Part shown: one piece after another, positions 12,160 to 23,385 of the stretch
How positions within the stretch are numbered: position 1 is the first letter of the stretch
How the letters are laid out: every line of letters starts with the position of its first letter
Source: Certhia americana
Lineage: Eukaryota > Chordata > Aves > Passeriformes > Certhiidae
Assembly (NCBI GenBank): GCA_018697195.1
Contig: CM031859.1
Coordinates: forward strand, 54,611,949-54,675,948
Reading direction: 5' to 3'
DNA length: 64,000 bases
Made by a program: the position numbers and the translations under genes
The notes under the pieces: generated by a model
The model's database searches: none
Seen by the model: the letters and a program-made list of their open reading frames with translations, nothing else
What the model was told of the DNA's origin: nothing

Positions 12160-12757
12160 TCATATGTCAGGTATAACATTGAAAAACAGAGACAGCTGTT
12201 CCTGCTCTGTTGAGTATAAGGAACAAACATAAAGACAACGCTGCAATACGCAAGTAGTTAATAAGGGCTTTGTAGTGAAGACGAGAATAATCTCCTTAGG
12301 CTTTGGAACCTCTCTGGTAGCCTCTGGAAGGCAATGAAGATGCCAGGGTACAAGTACCAGGGTTATGATCCTTGCATCTGGCTGGATTTTTTTTTTGGAA
12401 GAGCACAGATACAAGATGAAGGCCAGTGAGAAAGACAATTCTGCCCCTTTGGGACAATCACAACACGAGCAGAGCAATCCAGGAGTCCAGGCCTGAGAGT
12501 AGCAAGGAGACATCTGTGACTCATGTCCAACAGCAGACCCTTCTGAAGCAGCAGCAGAAGGTGAAGTGTCATGGTCATAGATGACCTCAGATGCCTCTGC
12601 ACAGGCATTTGAATTGCTCCCGGGGTGTTTTGGCTTCCCCACTTCCTGCCTGCTGACATAGCTCCGCGTGACCACCCAGCTCTTGGAAGCAGCACTGGAG
12701 CGTGAAGCCACAAACTGTTTTTCTAGGGAATCATCCTCCCTTGGAGAAAAACAGCTT
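12160..12757 (-). other. Unassigned open reading frame with coding-like composition
   Basis: A minus-strand frame stays open for about 195 codons. The upstream stop is a TAA near 12760, preceded by CCCACAG, which could serve as a splice acceptor. No ATG opens the frame; the first usable codons read through a GTG. The upper half is Ser/Ala-rich and hydrophilic (for example SRSSAASKSWVVTRSYVSRQ, then SEVIYDHDTSPSAAASEGS) and contains several CpGs, which is unusual for this neighbourhood. The lower half turns hydrophobic and Leu/Cys-rich, and is probably read-through beyond any exon. A second minus frame is open over 12363-12713, which weakens the case. I recognise no protein family. It could be an exon, a decayed exon or chance. 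Confidence 0.25.
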
Positions 12758-15379
12758 CCCAGTTACTGTGGGCTGGAGTAGCATTGAACCACCAGCCATG
12801 TTGAAGTGCAGGTTGTTACCTGCAGAAAAGTAATTAGTACAAAGCCAAGCAAGCAACAGCTCTTTTTACTCATGCTTTATTCTTCACCTTTTGATAGTGT
12901 CTGCTAATTGAGTTGCTAGCTGGGCTGTGGTCATATCAAACCTAAAATCAGATCTGCCACTGGCTCTATGATTAACCCTATGGCACCCAAAGGAAGCCTA
13001 AGTGCTAAAAGGAGAAGATACTTCTAAGAGGGCACAGTCCTAACAAGAGAGAAAGCAAGACAAAAGCTCATTATTTTTTGGGTTAACTATAAATGTAGAC
13101 ACTATTTTTAGGGTTTTTTAACTCCTGATCTGTTCTGCCTGCAACTGAGTGTCCCCATCTGGATGTCCTCAGCTCATGTGTCTCTCATATCACTAGGCTC
13201 ACCATGGAAATCTGAAAAGGGCCCACAATATTTGGAGGCTCCAATATTATTACTGCAAGTAGAGAAAGATCCACAGGGCTATGTAGCTTAACCATTATAT
13301 TGTATTAAATGCAGACTACAAAGGGTGAAAGCCACTGGGGGAATGAGATTATACATCAGCTTCTATAGTACTGGACTGTGTAGTAGCAACCTAGACAAAT
13401 TAGGCAATCACATGGGAAAATTCAACATCATCTTGTTAAGAGCTTGTTTTCAATAGAGTTCCTAGAGTGCAGTAGGACCCAGACAAATCGATGCTCTTCA
13501 GCTGTTAACCACTCATTGGGTTGCACACTGTGAGGACTTCTCTAGTTATTTTGATTTGCTCTAACTCAGCCCCAGGGAGAAAAAAATGACAGACAGCATA
13601 ATTAGCTTCAGGAAATTAGTTATGTGGTTGAAAACATGAAGTGAGAAGTAGTATGAAGCCATAATAAATGTATTTTAAACTGATAATTAAAAATACTTAT
13701 GGCTTGAGTCTCTTCATCAATGTGCTTTTGCTATTATTTTCCAGTGCTGTGTGGCAAAAGTAACCTCTGAAACTATCAAACTGTAAGCTGGGTTTGTCTT
13801 GGTAACATGATTACTTCCTGTGTCTGTGACTACCTCCTTCAGATCGATGGTGGGAACTCTTGAGGAAGTGTGGGGTCAAACACAGGGAATGACTTCAATT
13901 GACTAATTAAGCAAGTTCAGGATGACGTTTCCAGCCTGAGGTGTTCCTCAGATGGTACTTAAATGTATGTGCATCTTATAAGCACAAAATGACCAGATCA
14001 GGAAGCTGTGTCACACCTCCACTTTGCATAATTTGCTCTTAGAGTTTCAGTGGTTTGTGACACCACCATAGATGAAGGAATTAGAATGCAAACTTCCTTT
14101 AATTATGCAAAACAAAACCAGCATGGCACTGCTTCCAGAAGTATTTAACATCTAGAAATTGTGGGTAATGCAAAAGGTCAAGGGGTTCATGCTAGCTGTG
14201 TTTATACAGATGGGTATTTGGGCCTTCCACATATTTCACCTTTCCATTAATCTCTCCATCCTTCAGCTCCCTCCTTCCTGGGTCCTCTTAGCAATCACAT
14301 GCCACTTGAATGATCCTTAAAGCACTGAAGTGCTTTTCATGAAGCTCCTACAACAGAAAAAATGGATCCCAGATACATGATCTGATATCAAATCCAGTGA
14401 CTATTGTCAGGAGTTTCCCTTTACTCATCACCTTTTGCTTACATTTACTGTGTTCTGATACTTTAAATCAGAGCTTGTCTGCTGACTGGCATGTATCTGC
14501 TAGGGACATTTGATTTAGGTGACTGAGCCTTATCTGGTTTTCCCCTGTATCAGATGGTGGGGAAAATCCCACCCATAGCAAATATTTAGAAGATATCTTT
14601 ATTTACCTATCTTTTTATTTGCGTTAAACATCCTTTGTTTGGGACTTGGAGGAGCTGGATGGTTCAGGATCCAGAAGAGTTGGGACAGACAGACTGGGAC
14701 TATACAGGATACTGAGGAAACTCTAAAGGAGAACAATGTGTCCAGTGTTGTGTCCTGGTTTGGCTTCAGGGTACTAAGGGCTGAATTATTTTGTAACCCT
14801 TGGACAGGAACTGCATGTATGTCAGCCAAGAGAGTTTGGAATACCTGTGGACTGATTTGCTTTCTAGATATGCTGGTTTCCAGCCATTCATCTGGCTCTG
14901 CAAGAATTGCAGACCCTATTACTGTGATTACAGTCACAGAAGGACTTTTTGGAGTTGTGGGACCAATGCTTTGCTTTCAAATAGAACATTTCTAATTCTC
15001 TTAAATGCTTATTGGTATTTTGAAAGAGATATATATTTTCGCAAGTGTTTGGAATACAGTTTACATTTCAACTAAACCAACTTTGTGTCAGACCACTGAA
15101 ATAAAATTATCTTCAGATGATTCTAAAGTGTATTACCCATTATTGATCTATCATCCCCAGAGCTGTACAGACACACGCACACAGACACATGCACTCTGAA
15201 CACCTACTATTAAAAATGGAGGAATTTTATTTTAACAAATAAAAAAGTGCATTGCAAGAAACTTCATGAACTTCCAAAGAAAGTTTTAAAAGTAGTAGTG
15301 ATGATTTCTTAACTAGTAGCCAGGTAATTACTTGAGAGTTACGTTCAAGGGGAGAGAGCACACACCCTACAGGGTCAAG
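12758..15379. other. Unique sequence, nothing firmly recognised
   Basis: No repeat family or gene is identified. Frames on both strands at 14599-15075 are in AT-rich DNA and show no domain. A short CA-rich tract (about 15172-15190) is present. Confidence 0.45.
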
Positions 15380-15690
15380 CTGGTAATGGCCTGCAATTAT
15401 TAGTTAATGAAGCAATCCATCAGGACGGGGCACTTAGTGCCTGAGTGATGTTTATTATGGCAATAGTCACTGAAGTCAGTGTGAATAACTGTGACAATGG
15501 CCCTGTGGAATTCCAGCTTAATTTCCATATCAAATCATTTTCAGTGACAGGTGAAAGGGTAAGGTTTCTCCTTGTCAGGTACACAAAGTCACAATGGGCA
15601 ATTGAGGTCATGTTGATGCTTTCTCTTTAATATGTCACCTATGATCAAGGTATTGAAAGTCAGATTCTGCCTTCAGATAAAAGCATGCGA
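15380..15690. promoter_or_regulatory. Candidate conserved non-coding element
   Basis: This block is compositionally balanced and free of repeats. It carries closely spaced homeodomain-like cores (caattattagttaatgaagc, and cagcttaatttccatatc) and no low-complexity sequence. Both strands stay open over most of 15420-15630 without looking coding. This texture is common in vertebrate developmental enhancers. The call is inference from appearance alone and needs an alignment. Confidence 0.25.
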
Positions 15691-18600
15691 ATTTGTCATC
15701 TCAAAACTTTGTCTTTGTTCCCAGGAATGCAGCAGTCACATTGCTCAGATTGTATCTTCTGTAGCAGCTTGGGCAATATTCACAGCAGCTTGCACAAGAA
15801 TAAAGAGACTTTAGTTAAGAGCTCTCTCAGTCAGTTATGCATGGGATGAAGTGATGGATATCTACATCTGTAGCTGTCTATGCTAATGTAGCTCTTTTGC
15901 ATATCTTTTCATTATTCCTATTAGTAGCATCACAATCAGCAGTAAATACATTTTGGCTATTTTGATAAGAGAAAAAAAACGTGCCTTATTTTTTTTTTCC
16001 CTCCAGTCATTTTGCTGGCTGGATCTACCTCTGAGAGTAGTATTCACAAAATAAAGATGCTGAGAAGGATGGTGACTAAAAGAATGATGATGAAATCATA
16101 GTCTTAGGAAATAGGCACAGAATTACCATAGACAGTGGAAAATAACATTTTGAATGGAAAGTCTATATAAATGATTAACATAAGGCTGATTTGAGATCTA
16201 TCATTAAATATCATCTCCTGCTAGTGCAAGATGCTCCATCTCATATAAATGCTCCCATGAGTTCTGAAGAGGGAAATTGTCTGATGAACAGAATGACGGA
16301 TCACAAGGCTAAACTTGCTGCTTTGGGGATTTGAGATGTGCTGAAGCATAATAAATCCACATTGGGTAGGACCTGTCTCAGTTTGTCTTTTGAGAATCAT
16401 TCAAGTGCCAAGTCGCCAGGTCAGTCCATTGAATTTGGACAACTCTTAGGAGAACATTGAGCTCAGAAGGAGCTCATGTCTAGGATGAGAGCCAGCAAAC
16501 AAGTCTCAGATTTACAAACAACATATGGATACTTACAAGACTACACTTACTTTGTAGGTGCCTGTTCTCAATAACCACTTCCCTAACCTGATACCTCAGA
16601 ATGGATCTTCAGTCTCTATGTGTGCTCCAGGACTCACCTGAGATGTGGCTTGTGAATTGTGTCCAAAGCCTCCCTCTCCCTGACTCCAAAAGTTGTAATG
16701 GTATCTATTTCATCCTTTCTTCCTAAGAAAATGCAAGGCCTTGGATTCTACAATTGAAATTCCTTTTCCATCATCTCCAGGAGGTGGCCTAGCTGCAAGA
16801 TTTCACCTACGTCCCTTCCCTCTGAATCTATGCCGTGGAAGACACAGGAGTGCAGTATCTCAGGGCCTGGGCTGCAGCCCACATCTCTGCCTAATGGTAA
16901 TAGCCACTTGGCGCACAGGGTAGAGCTGGATGATAGACCCACCTCCCTCTACTCCTCATCTGTTGAAGCTGAGGAAAAATACTAGTTCCAGGAAGCCCAG
17001 CACCTCTACTTCTGTGAATCACTGAGAGTAAACTCTGCATGTTGTGTGTATGCCTGCGGTCTCCTTTCTTTCTTCCTTTTGTTGTGAGTTTTGGGTTGAT
17101 TCCGTATCCACTAATGCAGTGGGAATTTTGCCATAATCTTGGACAGACATAAGATCAGGCACCATCTGACTGGAAAAAGTGACATAAAGCTTCTAATAAC
17201 AGAGGTATTATGGATAGCTTGGCTTTATGCAGTGATTTTTATCAAAAAAACATCATGTACTCTTAACCTCTGTGTGCATGATTTGCTTTTATGAACCACC
17301 AAAAAGCAAACATATGTGGGGAGAAATGTCACTGTGATGAAACAGGTCACAGCAGAGTGCTGTTATGATAGCACATCTCTCCAGTTCATGAGGCTCCAGG
17401 CAGCAGATGATGCACTAAAAACACAGTGATGATATGCAGTGCAAAGACAGGTGAAAAGTGTGACCTACATTGTTTTTGAAATCTGAATTCATTGCTCAGG
17501 TTGGTGTTTTGAATAGGAAAGTTTATTAACAATTCTTTTGGGTGTTTTTCCTTCTTGTCTGTCTTTCATGAGCTTTGATTTCTGAGCAAGTTCAGTTTCA
17601 ACTATCCTGTTAATTGGAACTCATATTTCTCTTGTCATTCCCTTTTGCCCTTGCAAAGGATTAGTAAGTGAAATGGATGATCATTGTGCATAGTGTCACA
17701 CTTTTCAATAGGATTCCATTGAAAAATTCTTTGTATTGTACAGTCAGAGAATGAAGAAAGCTTTACAAATTTCAAGTTTTGAAACGCATTCTGAATCATT
17801 TGCAGATGGGTTCAAAATGCAAAATGAGTATATTTGCTCTAAAGAGACTATGTTTGTCCCTTGAGATATTTGAATATTGGAACTTAAAGAGCAAACACCT
17901 TGCTCTTTCCTCTCTATTTCAGGCAGCTCTGTTCCAGCACAGTGTCACTAAACTTTTGGATTACATGCACCTGTCAACACGTAGCACTTGCTTGTTTGCT
18001 TCATTCCCTTAACAATTTATAAGTGTTTTTCCCAGAGATGATGTGTTGTGATGAAGAGATACTGATTCGAACTTGCCTGATACAAACGAGGAGAAAATGA
18101 AGAGCTGTTTCCAAAGAGCTGAAGCAGGACACATAAAAGGATTGAGCAAGTGTTAACTGCCCAGGTCATCCACGTGTTTGAACAGCTGAGTTGAAACGCA
18201 CGGGGTCTGTGTTATGATAGGGTTGTAGCCGCGGGGTACCTATAAAGGGCACTCAGAGGCTGGAAAGAATTTCTAGGAGGGATTTTCACTTCTAGAATGA
18301 AAGCACTGGGATTTAATTTCAGAGAAAATGTTACAGAAGCCTACCCTTCTCTAAACACACGTAATCAAAGTGATATGCTGAAGCACTGGATAAAAACAAA
18401 AGACATTGGCAAAGTCAAAGCACTGAGAGATAGGAAGGGTTTGTCAGCAGATTATTTTGCTGCAGGCTACTTGCCATATGCCTCCTGATGCTGCCTCTAC
18501 TGGATTGAAATTTACTTCCATAGGATAATGAATTAATGTTATTAATGATGTTATTATGGATCTGACATTAAGGATGAAAACCATGCAGCTAGGATGGAAG

Positions 18601-19016
18601 TCAGCTGCAGAGAAGGGGCCTGAAAAATGTCAGTCCTTAGGCATTAACAAAACACAGTAGGAATGGCATTTTCCACCAGATCTGAGCTGAAAGCTTTGTG
18701 AAAGGTGAAGCAGGACACTAATTCCATTGCTCTGCCTCTTTTTTTGTAATATGGACTTTTGTCCTTAAATGTCCCTCATTAGGTCTCACACTCAGACTTC
18801 TGGTTTGTATAAACTGTCTTTCAGGAGTAAATGTGAGCTTCTTATCCCACTTTTCAGCTCCCATGAACATGACCTAGACTTATTTAATTCTACAGTGCAT
18901 CTGCTAGGTGTAGCCTGTGTCAAAGTTTCCTTCCCCGCAGTGACTGTATAATATGTAAAAGCACAGTAAGCAAGTGCTCCTCACAAACATAATTAAAACA
19001 TGGACATGGAAGTACT
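15691..19016. other. Unique sequence, nothing firmly recognised
   Basis: Contains T- and A-runs near 15970-16000. A CpG-bearing stretch at about 18195-18260 includes the TATA-like string TATAAAG at 18241-18247. No gene or repeat family is seen. Confidence 0.45.
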
Positions 19017-19087
19017 GGGTTAATGGTTGGACTTGACGTTCTTAGAGACCTTTTCCAGCATTATTGGTTCTGTGATTCTAATGATTC
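19017..19087 (+). mobile_element. CR1 LINE, extreme 3' end
   Basis: About 70 bases of CR1 3' UTR: 'ggttggacttgacgttctta', then 'ccttttccagcattattgg', ending in the octamer tail 'ttctgtgattctaatgattc'. Severe 5' truncation is typical of this family. The orientation is set by the tail on the right. Confidence 0.88.
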
Positions 19088-21166
19088 CAAAATAAAAATA
19101 AAAGCAAAAACCTCCTTTCCTTTCTACTCTCCAAACCTGAGGTTACTCTTACATTTCCTAACAATGCCAGTGTTATATTTATTCCCTGTCCAGGACTGTT
19201 AGGCATGACTAAGCCAAGTGCCTGCCCTGGGCTCCCTTAAAAGACTGGATCACTTGGTTATGCTGGAAAAAACAATGGATTAAACTGGACTGAAACTATC
19301 ACCACTAGAGGCTTTTATTTTAAGGTGAGAAATACATGCATATAGAATGCCAAAAGAACATCATGTTCCTCACTTTTCATATAAAGTTCACGATGTTATA
19401 CTTTAATGTTAATATTTGAAGGAGATTTGCTAATTTATGTACCATTAGCATATAAATGATTTCTGATATAAGAGTGAAAAAAAAATCCCTCTACTCCTGG
19501 AAAAAATTTTTTTTGCCCTTTTTTCATTAAGGCAGTTAAATATATGTTGCCACAGGAGCCTAAAGCTTTTCATCATTAATATTAGTTTTATTTGGCTATG
19601 TTAAATACTTTTAACAACTACTCTGAGTAAAACAAAAAAGAAAACAAATATCATCCACCAGATTTTGTTTTACATTTATTCTGTCAGAAAATGTACAAGG
19701 GTTCTTATAGGATGTGACAAAACCTGGACTGGGGTTTTCAAGTTCAGTGTTGCAAATTTGCTGACATTCACAGCAGTTTCTAAACAATTTTTTTTCCTAT
19801 GGGTGTCCAGGACACATTCCACATTTTTTGTCTGATCCCTTTAAGTCAATATTTAAAAAAAAATGCTTAGGAAAATGGGACCTTTGGTATTAGGCGCTGA
19901 GCAAGGGTCACCAGCTGTGAACTCTGTAAAAGAAAGGAGCAGATGACATTGCCATGGTCACCTGTTGGGCCTCTTCTGCTGGTACTGATCCAGCTTTAGG
20001 TCAGTCAATGTCTACCTGACTATAGCCAGGATTGAACTTAAAAACATGCAAATGCTACCATGGGTCACGGAGGTGACATTTTAGTCAGCTGAAGAATATG
20101 GTTATAAGCTTGCATTTTTTAACCAGTTTATCTTTTCCTGTCCGTTTTTCCTTCATATTTGCCAGGAATGATTTCTGGTCTAGTTGAAAATGGTACATCC
20201 AGACAGCCTGTGATGGTTGCAATGATATTGTCCCAGAAGGTCCTGGGGGTTCTATAAGGTAAGAGGACACAGAATCCCAATACACTGGGGTGTATTGACA
20301 GTCATGATTTACACCTAAAAAATAAACTATGGATTGAAAAGCAACTAATATTTCTTACAGTCTGTTAGACTGTGAACAGCATCCCAAGAAGAGTATGTGG
20401 AAAACTGTCAAGTTGTGGTGTTTACAATCAGGCTGGAACACATAAAATCTGCAATACATAAATTGCTGCATAGGGAACACTCTTGCATTGTTGGAGAAAG
20501 GAAATAAATGAGCAAACCATATCCAGCTTATCTGAATCTGTGTCTTGACCAGTTTTTATTTGTACAATTAGATTAATTGTTTTGTTAGCCACTAGAAGTT
20601 CATTTTTGCTGAAGAGATTCTTCCTAGTTGACAGCTCCAGGCAAGATCCACTCCTGGTATGAAAGGAGTGTCATAGTCCAGTGAACAGAGCAAACAATTG
20701 TCCCTGCAATAATTTGTGTTTAGTAAATCAAGTCACTCTGTTAAGTATCTTTACCTTAAAAAGTCAGCAAGAAAGGAAAAGAAAATCATTAGAAGTTTGG
20801 CAAACAAATCTCACAGGCTCTTGTGTTAGTCCTACCTTTGGAGTCCTGTACAGAGGAATTCTTCATAAGACACAGTATGGCTCACTGTGAGTGATAAAAT
20901 CCAAGTTCCTTAACCTCTTCATTTTTGCAGCATTCTGACAGATGAGAGAGAAGACTTCCTAATGGCTGAAAGATGGAAATAAAAAAAAATTTATGTAGAA
21001 ACATGATTTTTAGCTTGTTCAAATGTAATCACTGATGTTTGCAACTTTGTAACTGATAAGTTTTAAATGAAAAGCTTTAGGCAATGAGAAGAAGAAAGAT
21101 TCTTGGCTTAGTTTTTTTAAGTACAACTGTTTGTAACAGTGGCTTTAGCCAGTGATCATGCACCAT
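19088..21166. other. Unique AT-rich sequence, nothing recognised
   Basis: AT-rich with several T and A runs (19480-19520, 19850-19865). No gene or repeat is seen. The segment at about 19390-19470 has clustered TAAT/ATTA cores but also much low complexity. Confidence 0.45.
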
Positions 21167-21249
21167 TTAATAATTGCTGATATAGAGATATCACTAACAT
21201 TTTTCTGACTGAGGCAGAGTTGAGTAGTCTGAAGTATTCTTGAAGACTA
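21167..21249. repeat. 83-bp segment duplicated at 23236-23318
   Basis: From 'ttaataattgctga' to 'cttgaagacta', this stretch is identical base for base to 23236-23318, in the same orientation and 2,069 bases away. Its surroundings look like ordinary unique sequence, so this is probably the source copy. It is not a known transposon end, and there is no terminal inverted repeat. Confidence 0.95.
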
Positions 21250-22004
21250 ACCTCCCACTGCTTCCTACAAGCTTCCTATGGACAGGCAAGATATTAGCAT
21301 GTGAGAAATAGCATTTATTCTACATTCTGTGACTTGTTTCTCTAGAGCATGGGGAAAGGTAACCTTTTTTTAGCTAAAACTAGGTTAAAAACATTAGTTA
21401 GGATTGAGTTTTGCAGAAGTGCATTCAGGTTTTCACATCTTGTGCTGATGACAGTAACTCCAGTTCCACCAAAATCTGTGTTGTCTACAGCCTGTGAAAA
21501 GTGAAAAGCATGTGATAATCTGGCCAGCCTCAAGGGAGTGTGAGCAAAGACAAGAAGGCTATGGCAGAGGGGATGCTCTCTACATCTTCGACTGCAAATG
21601 GATTAGCTACAACAGGCAATATAAATTAGGAAAAGGTTTGATGGCACAAGAATGTAAAAGCAGATTATTGTATCTGATTGACCAAAACAAAATTTATAAA
21701 AAAAGGAGAAAACCAAATCTGAATTCTAATTCTGGCTGCTTTCAACAGCTGAAGTGGGGAGTATTTTGTGAAGGAAAAAAGAGGTATAAATTCAGTCTTC
21801 GGTAAAAAAAAGGCAGCAAACATTTGCCCCAACATTATTTGGAGCCTCAGAGCTGGGATGAGCTACACAGCAGAGAGGCTGTGGGGTTTTCCTGCAAGAC
21901 TGCCTTTAGTACAACATGGCAAAGAATGGTGGACAATCTCTCCTCCTCCTTTTGGAGTGCAGTTCCAAAGCAATGACAGCAACTGAAGTCAAAAGCACTA
22001 ATGA
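21250..22004. other. Unique sequence, nothing recognised
   Basis: A 103-codon plus-strand frame at 21494-21805 is Lys/Arg-rich and in A-rich DNA, with no family match. No repeat is identified. Confidence 0.4.
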
Positions 22005-22110
22005 TTAGTTGAAACAACAGATGACCTAAGGCCAAGAGCTCAGCCAGCCAATAACAATGTGGAAATGTCCTTTGCCAAGGCCCATAAAGGAATAATTTTA
22101 TTTCCTTTTT
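22005..22110. promoter_or_regulatory. Candidate conserved non-coding element
   Basis: A dense, non-repetitive block with transcription-factor-like cores: 'gcactaatgattagttg' (paired homeodomain core), 'ccaataacaatgtgg' (CCAAT and SOX-like ACAAT) and 'cataaaggaataa'. It is short and distinct from the T-rich sequence on its right. The call is by appearance only. No alignment was possible. Confidence 0.22.
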
Positions 22111-23133
22111 TAGAGGCAGTACAATATTCACATTTTTTCTGTAGTTATTAAAGTGTCTAAAAAATGTGTGTTAAGTACCTCAATTAGTCAGAAAGCCATA
22201 GCTTTAGCACTCTTTTTACAATATAAGCTGAGCAATTTTAGTTGTTTTGCTTTGGGTTTTTTTAGGGAAAACGATTGGAAGCTGAGCTTTGATGTCTAAT
22301 GACAATTTCAAACATCCTGCTTGTTTTGATGGAGCCAGAATGTCACGTAGGTATCCTAATATTTCTTATTTGCTTATGTCCTGCGTCAGCTAAACCATTG
22401 ATTGTTTGTTGGTAGCTTTAAAATGAATTCAAATAAGTCTCATTTTGTTAAGTGGGTTGGTCCTTCCTTCTTCCTGTGCTGGGTTTGCCCTTGTCATTAC
22501 AGGCATACAATAAGAAGATTTCTCTGCTACAGATGTTTACAATACAGGCTGTAAATAATGGATTCCATTGTTTACTCAAAAAAATGCTTTTTTTTTTTTT
22601 TTATGCAAAGCTACAAGGTTTGCATAGCTGGCGTCAGCCTCCCCACACACAGAGCCTCCTATTTTCCGGGAAGAAGCCTAGGGCATCCTCCCCACTTGTA
22701 AAACGCTTCTGCCAGAAGCAATTTAAAAACATTTGACAATGAGAAACGTGCAAAATGAAGCATTTCAAAAGAGAAAGAAACAAGAAATGGGGGGGGAGAG
22801 GGGTGGGGAACGGAATCTGCAGGAAAGCCCTTCAATACTTGTAGAGATACCAGCTGATAAAGCTGACAAGGTCCACTCTGTAAATGGTGACTCCCATACA
22901 TAGAATTTGTCTTCAGAAGCAATAAATATTTATGCTAAATTAAAACTCTACATTTTAAAACTCTGTTCTACAGATTCTGTTCTGCCAGCTTTGTACCAAA
23001 GTATCAAAAGAGATAACTCATGTCAGAAATAGTTTACAGCTTAGAGGGTGTGAAGGATGAAGAGCAAATTTGTTCCTTGGAATTTCCTTCATTCCTAATT
23101 CAGTGAGAGAAATTTATGCTTGGGAGTAGATAG
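22111..23133. other. Unique sequence with a poly-T run
   Basis: A T run lies at about 22588-22602, and a G-rich spot (gggggg) at about 22790-22796. No gene or repeat family is recognised. Confidence 0.45.
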
Positions 23134-23385
23134 TCTAGATATGGGGTCTCAGAATTATTACTTCAGTTATGCTGAATTTACAGGTGACTTCTAGATATAG
23201 GGTCTCAGAATTATTACTATTATTATTATTAATTATTAATAATTGCTGATATAGAGATATCACTAACATTTTTCTGACTGAGGCAGAGTTGAGTAGTCTG
23301 AAGTATTCTTGAAGACTAGATATGGGGTCTAGATATGGGGTCTCAGAATTATTACTTGAGTTATGCTGAATTTACAGGTGACTTC
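23134..23385. repeat. Compound local duplication with an inserted 83-bp copy
   Basis: Unit A (23134-23191, 58 bases) and unit D (23328-23385) are direct repeats with one mismatch. Both begin tctagatatggggtctcaga and end ggtgacttc. Between them lie a partial third unit (23190-23219), an (ATT)n tract (about 23214-23240), the exact 83-bp copy of 21167-21249 (23236-23318) and a short fourth fragment (23317-23329). Segments are joined at overlaps of a few bases, such as 'taga'. This patchwork resembles template switching during replication rather than transposition. Confidence 0.92.
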
